64,000 nucleotides of DNA from Humulus lupulus (GCF_963169125.1 NC_084802.1:110612903-110676902); one strand, 5' to 3'; shown: positions 45,071-56,900, counted from the first letter of the stretch. Program-made: numbers and translations. The notes: a model not told the origin generated them from the sequence alone.

Positions 45071-48020
45071 ATGCAGGATCAGTGGGGCGGTCGCTGCCAC
45101 TGGAACCCCCTTCGCCAGTGGCACCCTCTCCAACAACACCTTTGCTAGTGGCGCCCTCGCCAGGGGTCGCCTTGTCGATAGGGTCCTCGCTAGGAGTGAC
45201 CCCCTACGAACCACCTCGCTCCAAAGCATCCTCATTAGTCACCTCGACAACATCATTCCCCAAGCCCTCGGCGACGCCTTCATCAACCTCGCCCTCGCTT
45301 GTTTCCTCGGCTAGCCGAGCCTTGCAATATGTCAAGATGTTTGTGGCAGTCGGCTCGTCCATTAAACTGATGCTGAGACTGCAGTTGAATCGCCAGAGAG
45401 AAAACAACATGTTTTTGGTCTTTTCGCTACAACCCTTATCTACCACATCAACCTCATGACAGAACTTGCCACACTTATCTGTTAGAATCACTTCGATGGC
45501 GTTATGTTGAATCTTCCAAGGTTCAGCATCTTAGCCAAGATGTTCTGCAGCTCTGGTGGCATCCTTGCAGGCAGAATAAGCCTTCACCAGCTCCTGCTCT
45601 AAGGTAACAAGTGAAGAATGAGCGCTCTGAAGTTCCAAAAGGGCACTCTCGAGGTTCGAGCGAGTCTTCTGGAGATCCTCGGCCTCCCACTTAAGTTGGC
45701 GATGAAGGTTCATCACGGCCAGTGATGCTTAAAAAGCAAAGAAAATTGTGAGAACATACTCATAATAGAAAGAAAATGAGATAAGTCAAAGCGATTACCA
45801 TAATAGTGCTCTCCATCTGTTGGCGGGACAAGTGGAGATGGGATCATGTGGTCGCCAATGGCCAGTTGCGGAGAATGTCAGGGCCCAGCGCGACAGACTC
45901 TAGCATCCCTCTCACCATGATGATGCCTGATTGAAGAGGCACGAGAGGTGGCAACTCTGAGGAAGTCGGTGCAACAGGGGGAAAACCGCACACCAGCGCC
46001 GCAGGGTGTGGTGCGCCCCCCCCCCCCCCCCCCCCAAGAAGAAGGCCTAATGGAGCGGGACTAGTAGATGTGATTGCTGGAGGGCGAATCCAAACACTCT
46101 TAGCTTTCCCTACAATTGGCCTTCTGGCGAAGGTCGTTTATTATGCTTTTTGGACTCCTCTGGAATGGACAAGGGCTGAGAAAAATGCTTTGATGGGTCC
46201 ATAGCTCCTGCAATTTAGAAATCAATAGTCTGTCAGACAAGGCAGAAGAAAAATACTGACATCACATAAATAAGCACAAGTAAATAGCTTTGGCGACATG
46301 TGGGTACTAAATACCCAGCAGGTCCATGAAAGAAGGCTCACTAGAAGGTGCCCCTCCACTCGGATGAGAACATAAAAATCTCAGATCGGCCTGGTTCCCC
46401 AAAGGGGACCCCATTAATGCCTCTTCCTCTATATTAAGCTCACGACCATCCAGATCGATAGAGAAGAAAGAGGGAAACGACGCAATCGATGACGGGGTAG
46501 GAGCTGGAAATCCATCCCACTAAGCAGACCTCGAAGGGTCAGCCACAGAGTACGACCCACAAAAGTTTCCCGCAAGAGGTGCTGGAGTGTCATGGGATCC
46601 TTGGGATGATGAGTGTGCCAAATTGGGAGCCGAGGAACCTTCTACCTCAAGGGTCACCGACCACTGGTCGCCTGTCGCGACGGGCTCATCTTCGTCGGTC
46701 GCCCCTACACCTGCCTTGAGGATTGTCAGGACTCCTCTTCCCATGACACTAATATCAATAAGCTCAATAATAGGAAAGCCCCATGAATCAACGTACTCGA
46801 TGGGTGGAGAGGGCTTCACTAAGTTTAGGAACTGGTGAGCACCCAAAATGTCGCAAATCCGTAAGTACTAGTCGGAAAGGAGGAAGTGTGAGATCTTGTA
46901 TTCAGCAACCACTCTGATCTATAGAAACTTAAGCTGTTGTTGGTATTCAGGCCATGTCATTGGATGAGTAAGGGCATCTATCAAAAACAACTTACACATT
47001 AGAAAAGTGCAAGTCAGTAACAGTCGTGTGACCTTCACCACCCCCGTGGAGGAGCTTACCAGTCGCTAATGGCGATGACTCCCATGCTGGTTGGAGAGAA
47101 TAACGCCCCATTACTCCGAAGTAATATCTCATAAGGAAGGGGAACAAATGACTTACCAACTCTCCTGAAGACCCTATTGGTGGTGTTGATATTTTTTGTA
47201 AACAAATATTTGTAGGGATATCCCTCGATGTTGGAATTTCTGCTAACCACCAAGTCAGACACCCCAGATTGAACTCGAAGATGATAAAATCTATATGTCC
47301 TCCTCTCTGGGTTGAACTGAAGATGTTATAAGTAATGAATCTCATGTGGCAAAGGAGGCTCCTAGCCTAAGATCTGGATCTATACGTGAAGTCCACAGAT
47401 AATTCGGTATGTGTTTGGCATCAGCTGGAATGGCGCCACCTGAAAATAGGTGGCGACGCTGACCAAATAGTCGTGCAATGGAAGGACAGTCCTAGGATCG
47501 CAGTGTCGGGGACTCCATGCACCAGCCCTCCGAATTGCGATTTGGACTCTCATCAGACTTAGAAAGCCTGCACTCAATAGTATCCAGAATAATATGGCGA
47601 GAGATCATTTGCTCTAGCTGAGGCTTGCTCATGATAGATGGGGTATAGGAGATATTACCCTCGATTGATGTGGGTGGTATATTGCGAGTCCACCTAGCAA
47701 CCACGGTAGAATCCTTGCTTGAGGATGATCCCAACTCAACTATAGCAAGGCAAACTGCACCTCGACTTGGGCAAACCTGATCCCGAGGAGCCTGTCGGGG
47801 AGCCATAATAATGCGGTCGTCTGGAGGACTTCTATCTTGAAAGTGTACCTGAAATAAGCAACATTCAAAGAGATAATACCAACAACCTCAAAGATAGTCT
47901 GTATGACAGGCCCGCTCTTCGCTAGCGAAAAGTACGACAACTTGCAAAAGCAAATTCATAAAAAATAAGCAGAGTACCTTGCCCATCTTCCCCGGAACTG
48001 GTGAGGAAACTCGGAGCCAT
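45071..48020 (-). pseudogene. Gypsy E1 antisense gene (Transposase_28-like)
   Basis: Read opposite to E1 pol. ATG at 48020 (MAPSFLTSSGEDG) is followed by an apparent donor GTACTC. The central domain lies at about 47800-47000 (HDYLVSVATYFQVAPFQLMPNTYRII, then YNIFSSTQRGGHIDFIIFE). This matches the plant 'putative gypsy type transposon' family (PF04195). Ser/Pro-rich and acidic parts follow, a coiled coil at 45716-45531 (LQKTRSNLESALLELQSAHSSLVTLEQEL), and a Glu/Gly-rich C-terminus ending SDRPTDPA at 45071. Introns are likely, with an acceptor near 46215. Internal stops (for example TAG near 45202) and frame changes make it a pseudogene. The function of this family is unknown; extra ORFs here are known in Tat-lineage elements. 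Confidence 0.78.
46016..46035. repeat. 20-base C homopolymer
   Basis: Uninterrupted run of C on the plus strand, G20 on the strand of the antisense gene. It would encode Gly if translated and is prone to slippage and to assembly error. Confidence 0.95.
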
Positions 48021-49284
48021 GGTGGCTCAACCAACGGATGTTGTCGTTAGATGGAAGAAATACCTTTTTCCAGCAAAGAGCAAATATCGAAGCCGGCGAT
48101 GGCGTGCACATTGACACATGGGGAAGTGATGGATTAAGCAGCTAAGTCCAAAGGCCTAGCAAGGTCAACAGTGGCTGCGCCCCTCGCCAGCTACAAGGCG
48201 TGCATGTGCACAGGCAACAGGGGCGGTCTTCATTCGCGCCCTTCACACACGTGCTCCACATGGGCGCCCCTCATCGGGCTCCCCCGCCTGCGCCCCTCGC
48301 CAAACGCCCCTCGCCAAGTGCACACATTCTCTGTGTGGACGACCACCTCGCCATCAGCCTCCTCATCGAGTGCCCTTTTCCCTTGTTACCTCGCCTGAGT
48401 GTTGATTGCCACCTCGCCACCACTGATAACCTTGAAATCAGCGGCCATGGTCGAATTGGAAGACCCAAATCACCCAATGGCAGATCAGGCGCTCAAGATA
48501 CAATTTCGTAAAAATCTATCCTAAATCTAAAAATAGAGAAATCATTCAAGAGCACAGGCATTCAACAAGAGTCAAGTAGATTTCTCACAATATGTGAAAT
48601 TTATGGTCAAGGAAGCTTTCCAAGACAAGGATGATGCTAGTAGAAGGTAACCCAATGGCAAGGGGCGTGAGCCCAATGGTGGAGAGGAACCCAAGGGGGC
48701 GGCTAGCTTGTGGCAATAATGAGAATGAAAAAAATTCTTGATTGAGTTCTCAATGAAATGGGTGAATTACAAACATTATAGGCCCCTTTGGCTAGTACTT
48801 GATCTCAATGCCCCAACGACCAATTTGTTCCATGCAAAGGAGGGAGAAGAGGAGAAGGTGGTCTTACTTCTCTTTAACCAAAGAATGAAATGAGAAAGGG
48901 TGCAAGGGGTTGAGATTGGTTAAATACATGGTGAAATTGTTTAGGCACGAAGAAGTGCTAAAACAATATCGATTTCACAAAAATCAACAAGTGAAAGTTT
49001 AATTTCGATATAGGCATTTATAAATCAACTATTCTAGTCCAAAATGTTTATTTGGAGTATACAAATATACCCAAGAAGTTTGGGATCATTTGTAGGTGTT
49101 TTGAGACAACTCTTGGAGTGTCAAAGCATAGTCATCTATGATGCGTCACCCTCTAGAAGGCGACGCATCGCCAATAGCATGAAACCCTAGGATGAGAAGG
49201 ACCTGGAAATCCATCGCCTGGCCATAGGTGATACATCACCGGTCAAGCAATGAATGGCCTGGTGCCAAGCAATGTTTCTCCTGG
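48021..49284. other. Sequence between the E1 antisense gene and repeat R1
   Basis: 48160-48470 is GC-rich with repeated CGCCCCTCGCCA pieces and no domain. 48520-49284 is AT-richer and has no ORF of note; it contains the hairpin at 49140-49169. Possibly the 3' untranslated region of E1 and part of another LTR. I recognise no gene. Confidence 0.5.
49140..49169. repeat. Hairpin with GATGCGTC arms
   Basis: GATGCGTCACC, an 8-base loop, then GGCGACGCATC: 11-base arms with one mismatch. The motif GGCGACGCATCGCC recurs partly at 49225 (GTGATACATCACC). Confidence 0.85.
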
Positions 49285-49945
49285 GCTGTTACGGAAAGTT
49301 CGTACAGTTACATAAAACAGCTCCAAAACTTAAATTTAAATGCTCTAATCTCATTGGTTGAGTCTAATGAGGGTCCTATAATATTTAAGGGGTTCATATG
49401 AGTTAATTGGTGAATTTATCACTCACCTCTCTCAATCTCTAAACCCCCTCTCTCTCTCTCTCTCTCTCTCTCTAGCTATCAAGATTACTAGTTTTCTGCA
49501 AGAAACTCATCAAGCATTGCTTGACTTGCATGAGTTTCAAGGCTTGTTAAATCTCAAATCTCATTATGCGTGGTTGAAGCTTCAAGAAATAAGTGAAGAC
49601 TTGGAATATAAATTTTGGACAACAATATTCTTATTGTGTATAAGCCTTAGAAGTTCCCCAAGATTGAAGATTAAAGTTGCTCAAAATCAAATGTTATATC
49701 TATCTAACTCTAACTTTGTTTTGTGTTATTCTATTGTGTTTTCATTGTTAGTATTGATGATTAAATGTTTCTAAGTTCATCTTATCATCATTTAATCATT
49801 TAATTTCTTATATTCAAGAATGGCATTCATATTATGAACATGTTTCTTTGATTATCAAGATTTATATTCATACTTTGAATAAGGTTCTTGCTTAGAATTT
49901 ACGTATTCAAATATTGAACTATTCCCACTATTTATTGTTGATTTG
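49285..49945 (+). repeat. Direct repeat R, copy 1
   Basis: Same sequence as 60792-61395 over about 600 bases in the same orientation, starting GTTACGGAAAGT and including a TATA-like CCTATAATATTTAAGGGG, a (CT)n stretch (49449-49473) and TGATGATTAAATGTTT. It resembles an LTR promoter and leader. It directly precedes the 5' LTR of E2. Confidence 0.85.
49449..49473. repeat. (CT)n microsatellite
   Basis: Twelve CT units in repeat R copy 1; copy 2 retains only about four, so the run expanded or contracted after duplication. Confidence 0.93.
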
Positions 49946-50705
49946 TGTTGTACCCCAAAATAAACAAGTACTGAATCGCTCAGTTCAGGGTACAGCTGCA
50001 GATAAGCGCATGGAGAAAGCGGGTAGGAAGAACATCTAGCTAACTCTGGCATGAGCAGTTCGAGTGAAACTTGGCAGTACGACAACCAGATAATGTCTTG
50101 GTCGCCCATTATGCCAATAACCCAGTTCGAGATGCATGATGACTAGATCACCTTCTACGTACTTTGAACTTGGGCCATGTCAAGTTTAGTCAGCTCTTCG
50201 ACATCCAGATCAAGGGAAGTGTTCAAGTCGTGAAAGCTTGATCATGAGGCACAGTGAAGGATCCTAGAAGACTCGGAGAATCCTTATATGCTCATTAATG
50301 CCCATATTGTATTACATATTTATTATTCGAGATAACAGATGTCAAATCCATAGGCAATCATGTCCCTATATAAATGAGATATTATTCTGATTGATTATTT
50401 ACCATATTCATGCTTACGGTTAACCTAAGTTGTCCAAAAAAATCCACTATAAATATCAGGGGAATGGACAGGAAAAGGGGCTGCTTTTTGGATATACTAA
50501 AACTCTACTGAAATTGTAAGAAACTATTTCATACAGAGCCTAAAAGAGATTAATAATATTGTCTCATGGACTAAATGTATTTTAACCATTGAAATTGTGA
50601 GTGTTTGAGGTTCTATTCATTTGATTAATTACGGTCTAGTAAGAGAGCACTAATATCTCTGTTGTTGGATTACTTAATCCAGTGTTGGCCAAAAACCGCG
50701 TAAAA
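49946..50705 (+). repeat. 5' LTR of gypsy E2
   Basis: Begins TGTTGTACCCC. It contains CTATATAAATGAG (50375) and, as the better promoter candidate, ACTATAAATATCAGGGG (50446-50462), about 250 bases before the end. The end is near TTACTTAATCCA/GTGTTGGCC, placed within 50690-50708. Alternatively the LTR starts at 49285 and includes repeat R. Confidence 0.65.
50448..50455 (+). promoter_or_regulatory. TATA box of the E2 LTR
   Basis: TATAAATA followed by a G/A-rich start region, at the position expected for the U3/R boundary. Confidence 0.55.
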
Positions 50706-50708
50706 AAA

Positions 50709-50725
50709 TTGGTGCTGTCATTGAG
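50709..50725 (+). other. Primer-side motif of E2
   Basis: TTGGTGCTGTCATTGAG, a variant of the TTGGCGCCGTC...GG sequence that opens the internal region of Tat and Athila elements. Confidence 0.6.
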
Positions 50726-50775
50726 AAATCATTATTGCTTAATCCCTTACGCAAAGTTTCACTCAACATTCACCA

Positions 50776-51600
50776 TGGTGGTCACCAGGTCTATGCATGA
50801 CAATGAAATGGAGCAACCTGGTGATCAGGAGGCGCATCATACAGACGTTCACATTGGAAAAGGCATAGACACTCAACAACGCCCTGGAAAGCAACATGTG
50901 GGCCAAGACAATGCTGGGAGTCTAGCATCATACCCACCAAATCCCAATCTGGGGTATCTGACAGCCATCGAGATGGAAAGTCCCCAATTAAGGAGCCATC
51001 TCACTAGGGCTATCGAGCAGATCAAGGAGGTCCTGGCTCAGTTACCCCTTCTTACAACCGATGTTAACATTGGAAAGAGGCAAAGTTGGTCCTATAGGTC
51101 CCACAGGAACAACCAACCCAATCTCAGTCGTTCTGTCAGGACTACAACTCCGAGCTCCGTACCTTCCGAGCGAAATCAGTGGAGTACCCAACCTCCTAAT
51201 CCTTATAGGAACCATCGGCCCCATGTTGCAGCTACGGCTCAACCTGTTACCCAGAATAACCAGGTGGGGAACAATAAGAGGAAGGGGGATGGTGAGGGCT
51301 ACCAGAACGGAACCAAAAAGAATAATCTTGGAGAAAAGTTCAAGCCCATTTACACCAATTATACCGACATGACTGATACGCAAGAGCATATTTTCCTAGA
51401 AAACTAAAATCGCCTTCCATGGAAGAAGCCTGAACCATTGAGGTGCCAGAGGGCGAAGAGAGATCCCTCTAAGTTCTTCCGATATCATAATGCATCGTCC
51501 ATAACACTGATGATTACTGAAAATTAAAGGATAAGATCGAAGCTCTCATCCGAGCTGGATTGTTAGCCCAATACGCCCGAAACCGAGTAGTCCCCAATGA
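50776..51600 (+). pseudogene. Gypsy E2 gag remnant
   Basis: ATG at 50775-50776 opens MVVTRSMHDNEMEQPGDQ, a start typical for Tat Gag. It has a Gln/Asn/Pro-rich middle and ends after TQEHIFLEN at 51407. After the stop the Gag C-terminal region continues (KKPEPLRCQRAKRDPSKFFRYHN, SSELDC), where the usual CRFHxxxGHxxxxC-type knuckle is damaged. The main Gag domain between the N-terminus and the linker seems deleted: the piece is far shorter than the usual 500-600 residues. It would form the particle shell. Confidence 0.75.
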
Positions 51601-51689
51601 GAAAACTAGGTAAAATACTCATCCAGTTCCAGAAAATTTGATCAGCCAACCCCGAGCTCAGACAGACCAGGGAAACCATGTCAATCCCC

Positions 51690-52640
51690 CTCCAATAGTC
51701 GGAGGGGATATAATTTCTATTACCGGAGGACCCCATTTGGTAGGCACAAGAAATGGGGCCCAAAAAGGGTAAATACAAGAGCTGAAAACCAACTACGTTG
51801 CTGAATATATCATGAAGCAATGGTCATCAAAACAATAGTGGTTGGAGAAACAACCAATCATTTTTTGGAAGAGGACACTAGCCATGTTCAGTTTCAGCAT
51901 AATGATTTGCTGGTGGTAATCGTTCAGCTCGCCAACCAAAGGGTATGAAGGATATTGGTTGATAATGGGAGGTAAGTAAATGTACTATTTAGGTCAACCC
52001 TAGAAAAGATGGGATTGTCCATAACCGATCTTAAGGCGACCTCAATGACACTGTACAGATTCTCAGGAGAAGGAACGACAGCCATAGGGACAATCGGACT
52101 AGTAGTCACGCTAGGGGATGATGCGCAAACAACTTCTAAAATACTCGAGTTCATCATAATCGATTGTCCAGCTACCTACAACGCGATCTTGGGATGACCT
52201 GCGTTGATAACTTTTGAGGCTATCACCTTGATCTAACACCTAGCGATGAAGTTCCCCTCAACCTCCGGTATATATACCGTGAGATGAGACCAGTTCACTG
52301 CCAAGGAGTGCTATAACATTTCCATGAAGGGAAAATCACAACCCAGGTAGCAAGCAATGGTCGTGATTGAAGGAGGAGAGGAGCCCCAGACAATGGAAAT
52401 AACCCATGAGGCGGAAAGACATCGGGAAGGAAGTAACGCGGTCGCTGGGAAAGACGACATTGATCGAAGATTAGAAGAGGACAGGTCTGAGCTCCAAGCA
52501 TTGGAAGAGCTCGTGGAAATCAACATCGACCAAGAAGTAACTTCAAGGGTGGTAAAGGTTGAGAAAAATCTTAGAACTGAGAGGAAGAAAGAGCTGGTTG
52601 AGTTTTTGAAAAGCAACCTGGACTTCTTCACCTAGTTGCG
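51690..52640 (+). pseudogene. Gypsy E2 protease region
   Basis: Plus-strand protease remnant: HNDLLVVIVQLANQ, ILVDNGR, a stop, then VNVLF. The usual active-site VDxGSSADVLF is recognisable as DNG with the rest disrupted. Next come LSITDLKATSMTLYRFSGE, GTIGLVVTLGD, EFIIIDCPATYNAILG, a pattern specific to Tat proteases (ending before GRPAL). A charged linker (52357-52635) leads into RT. Stops at 51970, 52197, 52234, 52348 and 52633. Confidence 0.82.
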
Positions 52641-53891
52641 TGAAGATATGGTGGAATAATGCATACTCTGAATTTGGATAGGAATGTGCTTGCAAAGTTA
52701 CAAAAACGAAGGCTTCTGGGAGAGAACGAGTGGAAGCTTTAGAAGAAGAAGTGGCTCGCCTGCTTAAGCGTGGGTTTATCAAGGAAGCAAAGTATCTGAC
52801 CTTGGTTGCTAACCCTATTTTGGTCTCAAAACCTAATGGGAAGTGGAGAACTTGCATTGTCTTCTCTGATCTCAATAAGGCATGTCCTAAGGATTGTTTT
52901 CCACTACCCCAAATAGATCAGTTGGTAGATGCGACAGCCGGTCACGAGCTTATGTCTTTCATGGACGCATATGTTGGACACAACCAGATCGCGATGAACC
53001 ATGCAGAACAAGAGCACACCATTGTCATGACTGAGCATAACTTATACTGCTACAAAGTTATGCCATTCGAGATAAAGAATGCCGGTGCAACGTACCAACG
53101 GTTGGTCAGCAAAATGTTTGTTAACCAGATCAGGAAAAACATGGAATTGTATGTCGATGATATGTTCGTTAAATCAAAGACTGCCAGTAACCTTGTATCC
53201 AACCTGGAAGAATGTTTTGCCGTGCTTAGGAAGTATGACATGAAGTTAAACCCCCAGAAGTGTACCTTTGGGGTTTCATCGGGAAAATTTATGGGCTTCA
53301 TAGTCAACACGAGGGGGATAGAGGCGAACCCAGAGAAGATTAGATTGTTATTAGAAAGGCCTTCGCCTAGGTCACTTAAAATAGTATAGAGCTTAACTGT
53401 AAAGGTGGCGGCCCTAAACCGCTTCATTTCAAAGTCCACTACAAGTGTCTCCTGTTTTACAACTTGCTTGGGAAAAAATATAGTTTGAGTGGACCGAAGA
53501 ATGCGAACAAGAATTTTGGGATCTGAAAACTCACTTAGTTGAACCTGCCATACTATCAAAACTGGCAGCTGGAGAATGTTTGCCCCTATACCTAGCTATG
53601 ATAGAAAATGCGATCATTGTCGTATTAGTTCGAGAGGAAAATTGTGTGTAGAAACTAGTATACTACGTGAGTAAAAGACTCGTGATATTTGAGTCCAGAT
53701 ATCCTTTAATAGAAAAACTTGTTTTCTTCTTGATTGGCCTCAAGAAAACTCAAGCCATACTTCCAGTCCCACACCATCCACATCTTAACAAATCAACCCT
53801 TAAGGTAGGTCTTGCTAAAGCCTGAAACATTGGGACATCTGCTTAAGTGGTCCATAAAACTTAGCCAGTTTGAGATATTGTATATGCCATG
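52641..53891 (+). pseudogene. Gypsy E2 reverse transcriptase
   Basis: The longest open part is 52730-53389. RT motifs in order: VARLLKRGFIKEAKY, NPILVSKPNGKWR, DLNKACPKDCFPLPQID, LMSFMDAYVGHNQIAM, MPFEIKNAGATYQRLV, MELYVDDMFVKSK with intact YVDD, LRKYDMKLNPQKCTFGV, FMGFIVNTRGIEANPEK. The connection to RNase H (about 53400-53890) is broken by stops and a shift but still shows LYLAMIENA, KRLVIFESRYPL and LLKWSIKLSQFEILYMPC. The reading breaks at the F target site (CCATG) and resumes at 56455. Confidence 0.9.
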
Positions 53892-54507
53892 TGTGGCGTG
53901 CTACCCCTTTGGCACACCCACATGGGGCCATTTTGTAATGAGCATGCCTTGGTGCTTGAACATTAGTCAAGTCTTGCACCAAGCAACCTCATGGGATAGG
54001 GTAGTGGCAGTTTTGTAATATTGCATATGTCTCCTAGACAAAAATCATATATGTTCCTGGGAAGAATTTATTTCCCTAGAAGGCTCCTTAGGGGGGAGGT
54101 GACCTGGTGACTTAGGGAAGCACCATGGCCATCAGCAGATAGGGGCCAAAGCTGTGTACTCCCTTGCCCTATCAAGGCTATATATTAATGAAATAACATT
54201 TATCCATACTTTCCCCTGTGTGCTTCCTTGTTGCTTATGTGTTACTTATTTGTTACCTTCGTTGGTCCATTGTGTGCCACTTGCCTTGTTGTGTGCTTTG
54301 TGTTGTGTGGACGTTCCTAGGAATGACTTGCTTTGTGCTTGCTCATACTTCGTTATTCGCCCGTTGCATGTCCGAGATGTGTATGTGGCTAACCGCTGAG
54401 TTTGTTTGCCTGTAGGTGTGTGTTGTAGGCTGACTTGCTAGCTTGAAGAGTCTGCAAGTGCCGTACATTCCGTCTAGTTGGAGTACCCAAATAGCCGGCC
54501 CGTGACA
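53892..54507 (+). repeat. 5' LTR of gypsy F
   Basis: 616 bases from TGTGGCG to CCGTGACA, with a TATA motif GCTATATATTAATG at about 54177-54190. Its last 58 bases recur at 56397-56454, for example GAGTCTGCAAGTGCCG and TAGTTGGAGTACCCAAATAG. Confidence 0.88.
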
Positions 54508-54509
54508 GT

Positions 54510-54522
54510 TGGTATCAGAGCC
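54510..54522 (+). other. Primer-binding site of F
   Basis: TGGTATCAGAGCC, exactly the plant initiator tRNA-Met complement, two bases after the LTR. Confidence 0.92.
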
Positions 54523-54552
54523 AGGTTAGAAAGCGCTTGGCAAAAACACACT

Positions 54553-56395
54553 ATGGTGAGCAACACTCAGAGGATCGAAGCTCTTGAGAAGCGAGTAGGG
54601 GAACTAGATGGCCTGGACGAGAGGGTCAGGGATCTTTCCTCTACAAGTCAGGACTCGGGATCGTCTGATGCAAACAATTGCATAGCTGTGTTGGAGAAGG
54701 AGAATGATGTTCTTCTATCCAGAATTATCGCGTTGGACAAAAAGAAACACTCCAACAAGTACTTCTGTTTCCCCTCGGTGGGAAGAACGCATCGCGGCGG
54801 TGGAGCGCATGCTAAAGGAACAAGAAGTTTCAATAAATGACACGACGGAAGATTGCAGGGAGGCAGTCGGAGTGCTCAGAGAAGGAATGGCTGAGCTATC
54901 TGCCAAGGTAAACCTGACCATGCGAGCGGTTGGGAATTCCCCTGCAACAGGGCCGATAGGTATGGAGTATGGCCGAGCCAAAGTACCCGAGCCGAGGCCC
55001 TATAATGGGGCCAGAGATGCAAAGGATTTGGAGAATTTCCTCTTTGACATGGAACATTACTTTAGAGTCGTGCGGGCCGATTCGGAAGATGGAAAGGTCG
55101 CCATGGCTACCATGTATTTGTCGGGGGATGCCAAGGTGTGGTGGAGGACCAAGTATGATGACATAGAGAATGGCAGGTGTACCATCACATCTTGGGCGGA
55201 CCTGAAGAGGGAATTAAAGACGCAATTTCTGCCAGAAAATGTAGCTTACATAGCTCGTCGCCAGTTAAGAGAGCTTAAACAAGTCGGGACAGTTCGAGAA
55301 TATGTAAAGAGATTTTCGGGACTGATGCTCGATATAAAAAACATGTCCGAAGTGGACAGGCTCTTCTTCTTCCTCGAGGGATTGAAACCGTGGGCCAAGC
55401 AAGAACTTCAAAGACAGCGAGTGTCTGATCTGGCCACCACTCAAGCTGCTGCCGAACGCTTAACATACTACACTCCGGAGAGCAGCCTGCCGAAAAGGGC
55501 TACTCCTCCAGCCAGCTCAAGTAGCACCGGGAGTAAGAAGTCTGGGAAGTCCTGGCAGGGTAAGACTGGGGGAGAGAAGAGGACAGCTGAGTCCAATTCT
55601 TCCAGTGGGACAGATGCTGCTGCAGGGAAGAAGCCGCTAGCTTGTTGGATTTGCAAAGGCCCACACAAGTCGGCAGTTTGCCAATTCCGGGGCAAGCTGA
55701 ATGCCCTCATCGGCCAAGAACAACAGGGCGAAGGAGAAGAGGAAGAAGAAGGGTACGCGCACATGGGCGCTGTCCGCCTGTTGAACGCTCTCAAGAAGCA
55801 TGGCGAGAAAGGGAAGAAGACCCTGGGGAAAGGGCTAATGTTCGTGGATGCCGCTATCAATGGCAAGCCTGCCAAAAGCGTGATGATTGATACTAGCGCC
55901 ACCCACAACTTCATCTCTGAACTCGAAGCAAAGCGACTTGGACTAAAGCTGGAGAAAGATGCAGGCCGCATGAAAGCGGTCAACTCCAAAGCCTTGGCCA
56001 CAACTGGCGTGGCTAAAGGGGTAAAAGTGAGAATCGACACGTGGGAGGGGTAGACTGACTTGGTGGTCGTCCATATGGACGACTTCGATGTAGTTTTGGG
56101 AATGGACTTTCTAACCGAGAAAGGTGCCATTCCAATTCCTGCCACCGGAAGCTTACTCATAATGGGAGAGACTCCTTCAATGGTACCTGCAAAGGTGAAA
56201 CCACCCCCTGGTGTGAAGCTTCTCTCAGCTTTATAGTTCAAGAAGGGTGTGAGGAAGCAGGAGCCCACTTATGTAGCTGTACCCACCGTGTTCGAAGAAG
56301 TAGTGGAAGAAATTGCTCCACTAGAAATTACGAGGGTCTTAGAGGTGTATGGGGATGTGATGCCAGATAAACTCCCCAAAGCCTTGCCACCAAAG
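54553..56395 (+). pseudogene. Gypsy F gag-protease
   Basis: ATG at 54553 (MVSNTQRIEALEKRV, coiled-coil start). A frameshift near 54740 passes to the frame running to 56053. The Gag domain (PF03732 type) includes VPEPRPYNGARDAKDLENF, AMATMYLSGDAKVWW, TQFLPENVAYIARRQLREL, VREYVKRFSGLMLDI. A Ser/Thr/Lys linker leads to the knuckle CWICKGPHKSAVC. Protease has VMIDTSATHNFIS, where the active-site DTG has become DTS, and VVLGMDFLTEKGAIP. TAG stops at about 56051 and 56234. The lineage resembles chromoviruses. The reading ends at VMPDKLPKALPPK, where RT should follow; a deletion to the 3' LTR intervenes. Confidence 0.9.
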
Positions 56396-56396
56396 A

Positions 56397-56454
56397 GTCT
56401 GCAAGTGCCGCACGTTCCGTCTAGTTGGAGTACCCAAATAGCCGGCCCTTGACA
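56397..56454 (+). repeat. 3' LTR stub of F
   Basis: About 58 bases matching the last part of the 5' LTR (54450-54507) with a few substitutions. AAGAG or AAGAGTCTGCAAG at the junction is shared with the 5' LTR, the likely microhomology used in the deletion. Confidence 0.85.
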
Positions 56455-56900
56455 CCATGCACATCAATCAAGAGTCAAACGCTCGCTGACTTTGTGGCCA
56501 AGTGCATAGGTTTTCAGGATGAGCCAATAAGAGAACCCGTGCAAGAGTTGTGGAAAATCTTCATTGATGGATCATCCAACGAGAACGGATCTGGAGCTAG
56601 GATAATTCTGATCTCACCTGAGGGGCATCAGTTCCATACAGCCCTAAGGTTTGGGTTCGAGGCATCGAACAGTGAGGTGGACTACGAAGCTCTATTGGCA
56701 GGGATAAGGGTGGCAAAAGAACTGAAAGCAAAGGCAATCCAATGTTATAGTGATTCTAACCTCGTGGTATCAAAATGGTAGCTTACCTAGCTAAGGTTAA
56801 AGGTGAGTTATCAAAGTTTGAGTTCTACTCCATTGAGAAGGTACCCCATGAGCAGAATCCCAACGCTGATGCTTTAGCTTGACATGCCACCACCAAAGAG
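56455..56900 (+). pseudogene. Gypsy E2 RNase H domain
   Basis: Continues E2 pol after F: SIKSQTLADFVAK, then RNase H with WKIFIDGSSNENGSGA (first Asp), ASNSEVDYEALLAGIRVAKEL (Glu) and IQCYSDSNLVVSKW (third Asp). Stop at 56779, after which the tail (VKGELSKF, EKVPHEQNPNADALA) lies in another frame up to about 56885. Catalytic positions look intact. It removes the RNA template during replication. Confidence 0.86.

Larger units (their letters stand above)
53892..56454 (+). mobile_element. Gypsy element F, internally deleted, nested in E2
   Basis: Starts TGTGGCGTGC and ends CCGGCCCTTGACA, flanked by the exact 5-bp duplication CCATG (53887-53891 and 56455-56459). It consists of a complete 5' LTR (53892-54507), primer site (54510-54522), gag-protease (54553-56395) and only the last 58 or so bases of the 3' LTR (56397-56454). 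RT, RNase H, integrase and most of the 3' LTR are gone. Joining the flanks at CCATG restores the E2 reading between RT and RNase H. Confidence 0.9.

Noticed and set aside
53050..53559. Minus-strand open frame opposite gypsy E2 RT
   Set aside because: Antisense shadow of the RT coding sequence with clear sense motifs.
54154..54415. Cys/Leu-rich open frames with membrane-like character
   Set aside because: Within the F LTR, just after its TATA box; LTR U5 sequence, no homology to a protein family recognised.
55468..56268. Long minus-strand open frame opposite gypsy F gag
   Set aside because: Shadow of the gag-protease frame on the other strand; no domain, and sense-strand motifs are clear.
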